NCBI GenBank assembly: GCA_965219635.1
Contig: OZ244783.1
Location: 620,001-684,000, forward strand
Length of the DNA: 64,000 nucleotides
Direction of reading: 5' to 3'
Origin: JAPOXR01 sp965219635
GTDB lineage: Bacteria; Pseudomonadota; Alphaproteobacteria; Rhodobacterales; Rhodobacteraceae
The notes under the pieces were generated by a model. The model did not search any database, had not been told where the DNA came from, and worked only from the letters and a program-made list of their open reading frames with translations. Of the stretch, positions 43,026 through 51,543 are shown in pieces (within the stretch, counting starts at the first letter, position 1; each line of letters opens with the position of its first letter). A program made the translations under genes and the position numbers.

Positions 43026-43281
43026 TTGGGAAGGCCGAGTTCACCATAGAGCAGGTCACCGTGTTCAATGGCAGAAGGCCCCGGTCCCATCAACGACGCA
43101 CAGCGTTCAGAGATTGCCCGGAGATGAAGGGCATGTCCCCGGCCACATCACGCTTGCGCTGTTCACGCTCCAAGTGTTCCCGTTGTGCTAGCATCATCGT
43201 ACCAGTCTTGGTGGCCCCGCTTAGGCCCGCGAGTTCGCCTGCCAGCGAGCACGCACGCTTGTTCTTGATGTTCAGACTCAT
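43022..43281 (-). pseudogene. VapB antitoxin pseudogene (frameshifted)
   Basis: Starts MSLNIKNKRACSLAGELAGL and continues to LEREQRKRDVAGDMPFIS, the N-terminal VapB (Rv0623-type) sequence. The proper C-terminus continues in a different frame as LRAISERCASLMGPGPSAIE, HGDLLYGELGLPK and TGA at 43022. A single one-base shift near 43130 therefore separates the halves. The stop overlaps the VapC pseudogene start (GTGA), confirming they were a pair. Confidence 0.8.
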
Positions 43282-43434
43282 TGCACTGCTGGTAGACGAC
43301 AGGCTGGAAGCCTTCCCTATGGGTCCAACTGACCGAATTCAATATCTGCTACGGCTGCTGGAACTCCAAATTCCTGCATTCAGTGCAAGCCATTTAGCTC
43401 TTCGCAATTGCAAGTATCAGCCGCTCCGACACAA

Positions 43435-43670
43435 GCAAGTACGTGGCCCAGAAATCACTTGCCAACCGAGATGCCCGCTTCCTGCACTGAACGGTAGAGC
43501 GGGGTAGAATATCAGAAATTGCGGTCACAGACTGTGCACGCTTTCGGAAGATCTGCGCCGTTTAAGTATCGGACCAGCCATTCGAACTCTGCAAGTCTGG
43601 GCAATCTTGTTTGCACTCGTGGCAGGGGACGCAATCCAGTAGGTTGTCGGCGAGGATAGTTGCCTGTTGT
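43435..43670 (+). pseudogene. Decayed duplicate of the lipoprotein gene 5' region
   Basis: About 235 bp align with 45535-45775, the upstream region and first codons of the lipoprotein gene. Shared stretches include ATCACTTGCCAA, CCATTCGAA, GCAAGTCTGGGCAAT and CTCGTGGCAGG. The start codon position reads ATC instead of ATG and the frame is broken. The segment lies 2.1 kb from the intact copy, on the other side of the VapC pair, and marks a partial duplication. Confidence 0.7.
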
Positions 43671-43682
43671 GACGATGCGTTT

Positions 43683-44126
43683 TCAATTGTCAGCGGAATT
43701 CCTATGTTCCAATTGGCTGGGATCTTTCTCTGTGATGACTTTTAGACCCGAAATATTGTCGAAGTGCCGCGAATTGTGCGTTATGAGTGGGATATCATGT
43801 CGAACCGCGCATGCAGCAATCCAGGCATCATTGGTCGCGATTGGCATTCCGCTCTTTTGTCGTTCAGCAACAAGTCGACCATAGCTTAGGGCGGTTTCCT
43901 CGTCGTAGGGAACGACAAAGAACTCGCGAAGTTTCGCCTCAAGTTTGCTTCGCCTTCTTGCTCCCCAGTCTGCTTTTTCGGCCCCATAATAGAGTTCACC
44001 TACCGTAATGAACGAAACAGCGAGCAGTCGATTTTGAATCCTGGGCTGATAGAGTTGTGCCAGTCTGTCGCCCCGCATCAAGTGTGACACGATGTTTGTA
44101 TCCAATAGAGCGAAAGCAGGCATCAT
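43683..44126 (-). CDS. PIN-domain toxin, VapC family
   Basis: 147 residues with an apparently intact PIN active site: LLDTNIVSHLM (Asp near residue 9), GELYYGAEK (Glu near residue 44), and ATNDAWIAA with a following HDIPLITHNSRHFD (Asp residues near 100 and 122). It would be a metal-dependent RNase acting on tRNA or rRNA. It is encoded directly behind, and overlapping by 4 bp, a 331-residue partner rather than a usual small antitoxin. This is one of two complete-looking toxins in the window. Confidence 0.88.
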   Translation of the reverse strand: MMPAFALLDTNIVSHLMRGDRLAQLYQPRIQNRLLAVSFITVGELYYGAEKADWGARRRSKLEAKLREFFVVPYDEETALSYGRLVAERQKSGMPIATNDAWIAACAVRHDIPLITHNSRHFDNISGLKVITEKDPSQLEHRNSADN

Positions 44127-45118
44127 TTGCGGAATCCTGTTCCTTCACCCGGATGCCGCAATTCGTCGATCGCTGCCTCAAAGCCGTCATCATCGTCACC
44201 AGGCCAGGTGCCAAAGAGATCTTCGACTATATCTAGTGGCCGTACATTCTGGTGACGTACCAATTCCTCAAGGGATGGAGAGTCCCAGAATGAACTGACA
44301 TGTATGGCTTTATGGTGCGGTTGATCAATTGAGTTTCCGTATCTATCTCCCAAGGGCTTGAATTCACGAACCTTGATGGATGTGATTCTGCCGCTTGCTG
44401 ATTGTTCGATTGCTTCGCCTACCACTCGAACATATCCCAAAATATTATCGAATACTGCAACACTGTGGGCTTCGTCGAATTGGCAGAGCACGGCATCTCC
44501 GACGGATGGATGTATTCTGCACCGAATACCCTTGTCTCCGAAATCGGCCATGGTCATTCGTCCTTCAATCGTTAAATCACCAACCACCGGGCCATGGATT
44601 CTATTACGAATCCTGGCTATGCCGTTCGATGTCAACGATACCTTTATGGCGTTAGTCCGGTGCCCAAGAGTAAACGACACCTTCGTAATTCCCTGACCAA
44701 ATATGGTTCCGGTTTCCTGCCAAGCCCGCAGCACACCTGAATCGTAGCCAACTGGTAGAGCGTCGCCGCTCCCTCCCAACTGCACAGCCTCTAGGCCGGC
44801 GAGTGTTCTTTCGAGAATTTCCTCGCCTTCATCCATGCCGGGAAATCGCAGATCACTCGTACAGCGATCCAAGCCAAGCACTGCCGCCGGACTTCCTGGT
44901 GCTAGCGACACAAGTTCAAGCCTTATGTCTTCTTCAAGGCCCCTTGGTAGCCTGCCTCTGTTGCGCTCTCCTGATCCGCCGTGGAGAATCCGGCCGACCC
45001 GGCGCATCGCTTTGTTCATGCCTGACAAAAAGCTCAGTAGTTGGGGCACGGGTATCCTGCCCGGTCCTACTGCTTCACCATCGAAACGAATCCTTAACAG
45101 AGGCTCATGATGTGTCAT
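44123..45118 (-). CDS. Unusual large partner of VapC, unknown family, possible antitoxin
   Basis: About 331 residues. I do not recognise its main domain, which is rich in beta-type segments (for example LLRIRFDGEAVGPGRIPV near the start and VVGDLTIEGRMTMADF in the middle). The last about 40 residues (RPLDIVEDLFGTWPGDDDDG then FEAAIDELRH) resemble the acidic tails by which many antitoxins of PIN toxins clasp their partner. The ATG at 45118 has GGGAG 8 nt upstream; 45154 is a longer alternative. The ATGA overlap with VapC supports a TA-like pairing in which this protein is the neutraliser, but function is inferred. Confidence 0.7.
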   Translation of the reverse strand: MTHHEPLLRIRFDGEAVGPGRIPVPQLLSFLSGMNKAMRRVGRILHGGSGERNRGRLPRGLEEDIRLELVSLAPGSPAAVLGLDRCTSDLRFPGMDEGEEILERTLAGLEAVQLGGSGDALPVGYDSGVLRAWQETGTIFGQGITKVSFTLGHRTNAIKVSLTSNGIARIRNRIHGPVVGDLTIEGRMTMADFGDKGIRCRIHPSVGDAVLCQFDEAHSVAVFDNILGYVRVVGEAIEQSASGRITSIKVREFKPLGDRYGNSIDQPHHKAIHVSSFWDSPSLEELVRHQNVRPLDIVEDLFGTWPGDDDDGFEAAIDELRHPGEGTGFRK

Positions 45119-45644
45119 CTGATGGTCTCCCGAGGCGGTATCTGCAGCGTGCATTTCAATTTCGGTCGCGCCGCGCCATATGGAACGCGAAGGAGATGCG
45201 ACGCGATGAGCGCTGCAAGATTGGCCGTTGCAACATAAACGGAGTGGTTTCGTAGTGGTAGTTCGTTATCTCCCCGGTTGTTAGCAGATCGCCAATCCGG
45301 CCATCCGGTTCCGGAGCTAACTGTTCAGTCTCTCTATAATGGCGACGACTGTGACACAGGAGGGCTGTTGTTCGATCTGAGTTCGATACAGGCGTGTCTC
45401 CCCATTGTTACCTGCCGTCATTGGATCGCATAGTCAAAGATACGAACATGTCAAGTATAGTCTTGTGATATTCTGATTTTGTCGTTCGGCTCTCTCCTTG
45501 TGATTTGTCGCGCTCGCAAGGATCAGTCGCGTCAACACCAGCAGGTAGCTGGTCCAGCAATCACTTGCCAATCGTGATGCCGGGCACCAGAATTGAAGTG
45601 TTGGGCAAGGTGGGGTGCTGGATATTGCCGGTCACAGATGGAGC
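45119..45644. other. Intergenic region
   Basis: Divergent between the VapC partner and the lipoprotein gene. The part from about 45535 is the region duplicated at 43435-43670. No promoter or RNA recognised with confidence. Confidence 0.45.
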
Positions 45645-46265
45645 ATGCTTTCAAGACATTTGCGCGGCTTGAGCATGTGGCAAGCCATTCGAAATCCGCA
45701 AGTCTGGGCAATTCTGCCCGTTCTCGTGGCAGGATGCGTGCCCCAGCAGATTGCCAGCAAGGACAACCCTGCCGGAACGCATGCGCATATGCCGGCCGAT
45801 CAGTCCCGCTTTCTTGAGGCAAAGAAGGGGACTGTGGTTGTGTCCGACGCCGCGCCTGAAGGCTGGGGGAATGACCACTACCAACTCAACGGAGGATGGC
45901 TTTCCGACGGGTTTCTGGTGCTTGAATTGTCTTATGGTGGCGGGTGCAAGCCACACGATTTTACGCTTGTTGTTCCGCGTGCACTGGGCAACCCGCCTCC
46001 CGCTCAACTTGAGGTCTCGTTATCGCATGACGCAAATGGCGATCGTTGCGAGGCATGGCTGACGAACGCATACAGATTTGACCTGACAATCATTGGCCAA
46101 CACTTTGAAGATACGTTTGGCGGGTGGTACGGCAGTGTGGCGTTGGGACTTGGCGGATTGCCCGCAGACTCCCTTATCTACGACTTCGAGGCACGGGCGA
46201 CGGAAACCGGCAACAAGCCGGGCGGGTCAAAGAAAAGCGGCATCCAAGTTCCTTCGGTGGAGTGA
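45645..46265 (+). CDS. Predicted lipoprotein, function unknown
   Basis: About 206 residues from the ATG at 45645 (alternatives GTG 45615, ATG 45675). A hydrophobic stretch ends in a lipobox LPVLVAGC (Cys near residue 31), so it should be lipid-anchored in the periplasm or outer membrane. The mature part includes GWLSDGFLVLELSYGGGCKP and ends in a polar tail. I recognise no family. The 5' part was duplicated to 43435-43670. It stands at the edge of the accessory region. Confidence 0.65.
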   Translation: MLSRHLRGLSMWQAIRNPQVWAILPVLVAGCVPQQIASKDNPAGTHAHMPADQSRFLEAKKGTVVVSDAAPEGWGNDHYQLNGGWLSDGFLVLELSYGGGCKPHDFTLVVPRALGNPPPAQLEVSLSHDANGDRCEAWLTNAYRFDLTIIGQHFEDTFGGWYGSVALGLGGLPADSLIYDFEARATETGNKPGGSKKSGIQVPSVE

Positions 46266-46946
46266 ACTCGTCTTTCTGGGAAGCGACTGCAAAAGGTGAA
46301 TGGGTTTGGAGTTGCAAACCCGCAATGCCTCCTGAGAAGGAGCAGCAGGTCGCCGGCATACTGCATCAACGGCTCTATTGAATTGGGGAGCAAGTGGTTC
46401 TCATGGGCGAGACGGGTGAATGGCTTGGGACTATCGGTGGTTTCAGGGATACCCAAGCTGTCATTTAGGTAGCGCGCAACATCTTCCAAAGGCAGTCGTG
46501 GCAGGTGTTAAAGCGCTAATTGACAGGCACGGCGATAGCCTCCCGAACCAGGTCCGTATGCTCCGGGTTCCAGTCGAGGAGATTGCCGTGTTGCTCTCGC
46601 ATCCGCCTGGGCGAAAACCAGAGCATGGTGTAGTCAATCATGCTGCGCCTCTTGGGGGGCTTGGGTTGCAGGTGCCAGGACCAAGGAACCTGTAGACTCT
46701 CTTTCCATTGCCCTGTCGAAGCCGGCATTCAGTTCAATACCGGGCATCTGGCCCGCATCCTTCAAGCATCAACCAACACGGCTATAACGGACCAATCAGT
46801 TCCACGCGCCCGTGTGGAGCAAAAGCGGGATCGTGAAATCAGTTTTGGTCGGACTTGCCCATTGATCGGTGCAATACTGCCGTTCCAACCACCGGAATGC
46901 TGTTTGGAACAGCCGTACCAGTGCGATTGCGATTGTGGCCAGGAAA
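46266..46946. other. Intergenic region with a possible minus-strand gene remnant
   Basis: Two minus-strand pieces look protein-like but are in different frames: MIDYTMLWFSPRRMREQHGN followed by LLDWNPEHTDLVREAI (about 46516-46640), and LPLEDVARYLNDSLGIPE (about 46440-46495). They may be parts of one broken gene. I do not recognise a family, and chance is possible. Confidence 0.35.
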
Positions 46947-47795
46947 TCAGTTCCCAGTTGCCAGAATGCCAACCGATACAAGAATGACGGCAATTGCTGC
47001 CAATCGGCGGGACGAAATCCGCTCCCTGTGAAACAGCCAGGCCAGCCCGACAGTAACCATCGTGAATGTGGAAGCCACGACAGCCGTGATCTCGTCGAAC
47101 TCTCCGATGCTGCCCAGCAGCAGAAACAGCAGGCCGGCGGAGTCGAGAGTGCCGTGTGCGACAAAGAAAGGCCACCATGCAAATGGCAGGACTGGCCGCG
47201 ATCTTGACACGGCGAATGTGCCAACCAGAAACAACAGCCCGAACATGCGGCCGAGCCAAAGTACCGTGAATCCGTCGGCCCAGCGCATGGCCTGCTGCGC
47301 CGAAATAATCGCAACTGCGTAGATCACGCTGGCAAGCACCGCGAGAACAACCGCGTGGCGGGAGACATTCCGTTCGTCCTTGCTGCTGGCCCCGGCACCA
47401 ACCACCGCAACTGCCGCCACGATTGCCAGCATGGCGGCAAGTTGTGTCATGCTCGGTCTGGATCCCGCGGCTAGCGCAAATGCGACGATGAAGATCGGAT
47501 GCGAGGCAACGATGGGCGCAGCAACCGAAACTGGGCCAAGTTCCATTGCCCGGAAAAACAGAAGGAGCGCCGCCGCCATGGCTGCGCCGTGGATGCAGGC
47601 AATTGCTGCGCCCATGTTGAGGAGAGAGTCAGGATTGAGAAAAAACGGCGCCGCCAGGCTCAACACAACCGTGCTGATCAGCAGCATACCGGTCAGTGCG
47701 TTCCTGGCGCCAATGCCTCGCGAACTGTGGCTGGCCATGAAATCGGCAACGCCGAAAGAGACAGCGCACAACGCGCCCATCAGAACCTGTATCAT
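46947..47795 (-). CDS. EamA/DMT family transporter
   Basis: About 282 residues with ten predicted helices in two EamA halves (residues about 1-135 and 150-280). Typical segments are HGAAMAAALLLFFRAMELGP in the first half and VVASTFTMVTVGLAWLFHRE in the second. It probably exports a metabolite through the inner membrane. The ATG at 47795 is preferred; 47891 would add a polar leader not seen in the family. It is monocistronic and shares strand with tldD, which ends 115 bp upstream. Confidence 0.88.
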   Translation of the reverse strand: MIQVLMGALCAVSFGVADFMASHSSRGIGARNALTGMLLISTVVLSLAAPFFLNPDSLLNMGAAIACIHGAAMAAALLLFFRAMELGPVSVAAPIVASHPIFIVAFALAAGSRPSMTQLAAMLAIVAAVAVVGAGASSKDERNVSRHAVVLAVLASVIYAVAIISAQQAMRWADGFTVLWLGRMFGLLFLVGTFAVSRSRPVLPFAWWPFFVAHGTLDSAGLLFLLLGSIGEFDEITAVVASTFTMVTVGLAWLFHRERISSRRLAAIAVILVSVGILATGN

Positions 47796-47909
47796 CGGTT
47801 CACTATCAAGCCGGTTGCTTGCGTGCCTGACCGCAGCAGCAACCCGGGTTTGCCAGCCCAATTGTCCATTGCCGTATGAATACGGCAGCAAATCATGGAG
47901 CGTCTGGTG

Positions 47910-49337
47910 TCAGGCTTCGACACCGCCTACGGTAAGCCCACCGATGAGGATTGACGGCTGCCCGACTGTCACAGGGACCCATTGCCCGTTCTTGCCGCAG
48001 GTGCCGATACCCGGGTCGAGCTTCATGTCGTTTCCGACAACGCGGATCTGGCGCAAGGCACTGGCGCCGTCGCCTATTAGTGTGGCGTTCTTCAGTGGCG
48101 CCCCGGCCTTGCCGTCCTTGACCCGGTAGGCCTCGGTGCAGGAAAACACAAACTTGCCGTTGGTGATATCAACCTGCCCCCCGCCGAACCCCACAGCATG
48201 AATTCCGTCCTTCACGTCCGCAAGGATCGCAGCAGGATCGTCGTTTCCGCCGAGCATGTACGTGTTTGTCATCCGTGGCATGGGGGCGTGTGCGTAGGAT
48301 TGCCGCCGCCCGTTGCCAGTCGGCTCCGAATTCATCAGGCGGGCGTTCTGCCTGTCATGCATGTACGCGACCAGAATGCCGTCCTCGATGAGTGTTGTTG
48401 CACGTGCGGGTGTGCCTTCATCATCGACGTTGATGGACCCGCGCGCCTCCGGCAGCGTGCCGTCATCCAGTACTGTGATCCCAGCAGCCGCAATCCGCTC
48501 GCCCATCAATCCTGCAAACGCGGATGTCTTCTTGCGATTGAAATCGCCCTCCAAGCCATGGCCGATTGCCTCGTGCAACAGAATTCCGGGCCATCCCGGA
48601 CCCAGAACCACATCCATGATACCAGCAGGAGCCGGCTCGGCTTTCAGTCCGACACGCGCAATCCGAAGCGCCTCATCGGCGAGCGGCTGCCAGTGGCCGG
48701 GAACCATCAACCTGTCGAGGGAGAACCGGCCGCCGGAACCGTTGGAGCCAGACTCCCGTACTCCGTCTTCCTCCAGGATGACGCTCAGGTTGATCCTCGA
48801 CATCGGCCTCGAGTCAGAAATCAGCGAACCGTCGGGCCTGAGGATCACCACATCCTGTTGGGAGGTGGACAAGCTGGCGCTCGCTTGAACAACCCGGTTG
48901 TCAGATGATCGCAGGTAGGCATCGATCTCCTTCAGGAGTTCAACCCTGGCGGCAAATCCCGAATCGTCGGCGGCAGCGCTTTCCGGATATAGGTCAAAAC
49001 CGGTTGATGGGGGGGCAGGTGAAGCAACACGCTGCTCTTCCTTCACGGCGAAGCGGACGGTTTCGGCAGCGCGTTTCAGTGAGGCCTGGTTCACGGCATT
49101 AGAATGTGCGTAACCGGAAACCTCGCCTGCAACCGCGCGCAGTCCGAACCCCTCGCTTTCGTTGTAACTTGCGGCACGCAGGCGTTGGTCGTCATAGACA
49201 AGCTGCTCGGACCGGCTCCGCTCCAGAAAGAGCTCGCCATCCTCCGAGCCTTGGGTTGCCTCTCTGAGGACTGCCAGGGACAAATCAAGGTCAAGAGAGT
49301 CGTCGAAAGGAGAGTAGTTTTGATGCGTGCCGTTCAT
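47910..49337 (-). CDS. tldD: Metalloprotease TldD
   Basis: About 475 residues. The zinc motif HEAIGHGLEGD (HExxxH, residues about 256-266) is present, preceded by VLGPGWPGILL and followed by DDGTLPEARGSINVDDEGTP, all hallmarks of TldD. TldD forms a heterodimeric protease with TldE (PmbA), which is not in this window. The ATG at 49337 is preferred over a TTG at 49382. It lies divergently upstream of coxB, an arrangement common near the cytochrome oxidase operon in this group. Confidence 0.95.
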   Translation of the reverse strand: MNGTHQNYSPFDDSLDLDLSLAVLREATQGSEDGELFLERSRSEQLVYDDQRLRAASYNESEGFGLRAVAGEVSGYAHSNAVNQASLKRAAETVRFAVKEEQRVASPAPPSTGFDLYPESAAADDSGFAARVELLKEIDAYLRSSDNRVVQASASLSTSQQDVVILRPDGSLISDSRPMSRINLSVILEEDGVRESGSNGSGGRFSLDRLMVPGHWQPLADEALRIARVGLKAEPAPAGIMDVVLGPGWPGILLHEAIGHGLEGDFNRKKTSAFAGLMGERIAAAGITVLDDGTLPEARGSINVDDEGTPARATTLIEDGILVAYMHDRQNARLMNSEPTGNGRRQSYAHAPMPRMTNTYMLGGNDDPAAILADVKDGIHAVGFGGGQVDITNGKFVFSCTEAYRVKDGKAGAPLKNATLIGDGASALRQIRVVGNDMKLDPGIGTCGKNGQWVPVTVGQPSILIGGLTVGGVEA

Positions 49338-49496
49338 GGGTGCTTCGCCACTGCCGGAAAAGGGCACGTTGGCATGTTTCAATGACTTGTTATCGGCTCT
49401 CCAATATGGTTTTCAGGCGCCGCGAACAACCGGGATTCACCATCGTTGCCTCCTGCCGGGAGAGCAACGTCAACCATGTCGAATGGAGCCGAACGC

Positions 49497-50357
49497 ATGA
49501 CTAGCAAGCGGCCTTTCCTGCCAACCCTGATCGGCTCCGTAATGGCTGCCGGAGCCGGGATTGGCGCGGAGGTAAGCCAGGATCTGGAGATTATCGGGCG
49601 CCCGATTGACGGAGCCTACGGATTTCAACCAGCGGTGACCGAGATCGCGCAGGATATACTCTGGCTCGACAACCTGCTGTTGTGGATCATCGGTGTGATT
49701 TGCATCTTCGTGCTGGGGCTGCTGGCAATCGTGGTCTTTCGCTACAATGAATCCCGCAATCCCAAACCGGCCGGCTTCACGCACAACACCCCGATCGAGA
49801 TCATCTGGACGCTGGTTCCAATTGTAATTCTGGTCGGCATCGGCGCGATTTCCTTGCCGGTACTGTTCAAACAGCAGATCATTCCGGAAGCGGATGTCAC
49901 GATCAAGGCTAGTGGCAATCAGTGGTACTGGACCTACGAGTATCCGGAGCATGGGATCGAATTCGACAGCTTCATGCTGGCTCGCGACCAGTTGGAGGAA
50001 TATGGTTACTCTCAGGATGAGTATCTGCTGGCAACGGATACAGCAATCGTCATTCCGGTTGACAAGACGGTCGTCGTGCACGTGACCGGAACCGACGTGA
50101 TCCACGCTTGGACGATCCCCGCTTTTGGCGTCAAGCAGGATGCAGTGCCTGGAAGACTGGCCGGTCTATGGTTCAAGGCCGAAAAGGAAGGGATCTATTT
50201 CGGCCAATGCTCCGAGCTTTGCGGCAAGGACCATTCGTACATGCCGATTACCGTCAAGGTGGTCAGCCAGGCAGCATACGAAAAGTGGTTGGATGACGCG
50301 ATTGAGGAGTACGCTACACTTGCTCCGCTGGTGCCACCAGTCGCCGACGATGCCTGA
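49497..50357 (+). CDS. coxB: Cytochrome c oxidase subunit II
   Basis: About 286 residues: signal peptide to about 25, two membrane helices (about 55-78 and 97-118), then the periplasmic CuA domain. QWYWTYEYPE and the CuA site CSELCGKDHSYMPI (residues about 240-253) are intact. It passes electrons from cytochrome c to subunit I. GGAG lies 8 nt before 49497; 49476 is an alternative start. The next gene is ctaB, 38 nt on, with coxA absent, as in the ctaCBGE operon of Paracoccus. Confidence 0.96.
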   Translation: MTSKRPFLPTLIGSVMAAGAGIGAEVSQDLEIIGRPIDGAYGFQPAVTEIAQDILWLDNLLLWIIGVICIFVLGLLAIVVFRYNESRNPKPAGFTHNTPIEIIWTLVPIVILVGIGAISLPVLFKQQIIPEADVTIKASGNQWYWTYEYPEHGIEFDSFMLARDQLEEYGYSQDEYLLATDTAIVIPVDKTVVVHVTGTDVIHAWTIPAFGVKQDAVPGRLAGLWFKAEKEGIYFGQCSELCGKDHSYMPITVKVVSQAAYEKWLDDAIEEYATLAPLVPPVADDA

Positions 50358-50395
50358 TCAGCGCGCGTTTCCGATGTGACAGGGGTCCTTGACCG

Positions 50396-51349
50396 ATGAC
50401 CGGGGTAGCCACCCAGAACTACGCAGCCGCAGAAGCGGATTTCGGAGACTATTTTGCACTCCTGAAGCCGCGCGTGATGGCGCTGGCAGTGTTCACCGCT
50501 GCGGTAGCGATTGTTGCAGCGCCTGGAGATGTTCATCCGGTCATTGCATTGGCTTCCATGGTGTTCATCGCCGTCGGCGCTGGTGGCGCAGGTGCTTTGA
50601 ACATGTGGTGGGACTCGGATATTGACGTTGTTATGAGACGAACCCGGGACAGGCCGGTTCCCGCCGGGCGGGTTCGCCGTGAGGATGCCCTTGCGCTCGG
50701 TTTGTGGCTGTCCGCCTTTGCAGTCGTGATGCTGGCGCTGACAGCAAATTTCCTGGCCGCAGGACTGCTGGCCTTCTCAATCTTCTTCTATGTCGTGATC
50801 TATACGATGCTGCTGAAGCGCTCGACGCCCCAGAACATCGTCATCGGTGGCGCTGCCGGCGCATTGCCACCCGTCATCGGCTGGGCGGTTGCAACCGGCG
50901 GCATCGGAGCAGCCCCAATCCTGATGTTCTTGCTCATCTTCCTGTGGACGCCGCCGCATTTCTGGGCGCTGGCCCTCTTCGTGAATGATGACTACCGGAG
51001 AGCAGGCGTGCCGATGCTCACCGTGACCCACAGTAGCCGAGCAGCAAGAACGCAGATTTTCGTCTATACCGCGCTTCTGGTTCCGATCGGCCTGCTGCTG
51101 TCCTTTAGCGAGGCTGGCGGTCCGGTGACGCTCGCGCTGGTAATCTTGCTGAATGTCCGATTCCTGCTGGACGGCCTCGCGCTGCTTCGACGCGGTGACC
51201 GTGTGGCGGCTCAGGATGGCTGGCGGGCCGAGAAGCGCATGTTCAAGACATCATTGATCTACCTGTTTGCGCTTTTCGCTGGGCTGGCTGTTGATGCGGT
51301 CTTGAGATTGCCGCTGGAAAGCGTGCCGGCATGGCCGCGGGTGATCTGA
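50396..51349 (+). CDS. ctaB: Protoheme IX farnesyltransferase (heme O synthase)
   Basis: 317 residues, UbiA superfamily with about eight to nine helices. The prenyl-diphosphate site NMWWDSDIDVVMRRTRDRPVP (Asp-rich, residues about 68-88) and the second motif LWTPPHFWALALFVNDDYRR are both present. It makes heme O, the precursor of heme A for the oxidase. The stop overlaps or abuts the start of the next small gene. Confidence 0.96.
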   Translation: MTGVATQNYAAAEADFGDYFALLKPRVMALAVFTAAVAIVAAPGDVHPVIALASMVFIAVGAGGAGALNMWWDSDIDVVMRRTRDRPVPAGRVRREDALALGLWLSAFAVVMLALTANFLAAGLLAFSIFFYVVIYTMLLKRSTPQNIVIGGAAGALPPVIGWAVATGGIGAAPILMFLLIFLWTPPHFWALALFVNDDYRRAGVPMLTVTHSSRAARTQIFVYTALLVPIGLLLSFSEAGGPVTLALVILLNVRFLLDGLALLRRGDRVAAQDGWRAEKRMFKTSLIYLFALFAGLAVDAVLRLPLESVPAWPRVI

Positions 51350-51351
51350 AA

Positions 51352-51543
51352 ATGGCCTTGAACCGCCAACATGATCTTCATGCGCGTCGAGGACGCCAGA
51401 ACCGGCTTGTTGCAGCAATTCTGGGCGGCTTCGTGGTTCTGGTTTTTGCGGTCACTCTGGTCAAGCTTTCCGCTGGCCAGGTCATGGAAGCATTCGATCA
51501 TGTGGTCCGCCCCTCGCTTGTCGAGGAAGCCAATGACTATTGA
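51352..51543 (+). CDS. Small single-helix protein of the cytochrome oxidase operon (CoxF-like)
   Basis: 63 residues from ATG 51352 (or 70 from 51331, overlapping ctaB). One membrane helix (LVAAILGGFVVLVFAVTLV) follows a basic N-terminus (LHARRGRQNR). Small proteins of this kind sit between ctaB and ctaG in alphaproteobacterial oxidase operons and are presumed assembly or accessory factors. It overlaps ctaG by 11 bp. Confidence 0.8.
   Translation: MALNRQHDLHARRGRQNRLVAAILGGFVVLVFAVTLVKLSAGQVMEAFDHVVRPSLVEEANDY

Noticed and set aside
46440..46728. Minus-strand protein-like pieces in two frames
   Set aside because: Possibly a broken gene, but no family could be recognised, so not listed as a pseudogene.
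50357..50396. Missing coxA as evidence of operon damage
   Set aside because: Separated ctaD/coxA is the known arrangement in Paracoccus and Rhodobacter ctaCBGE operons, so it is not damage.
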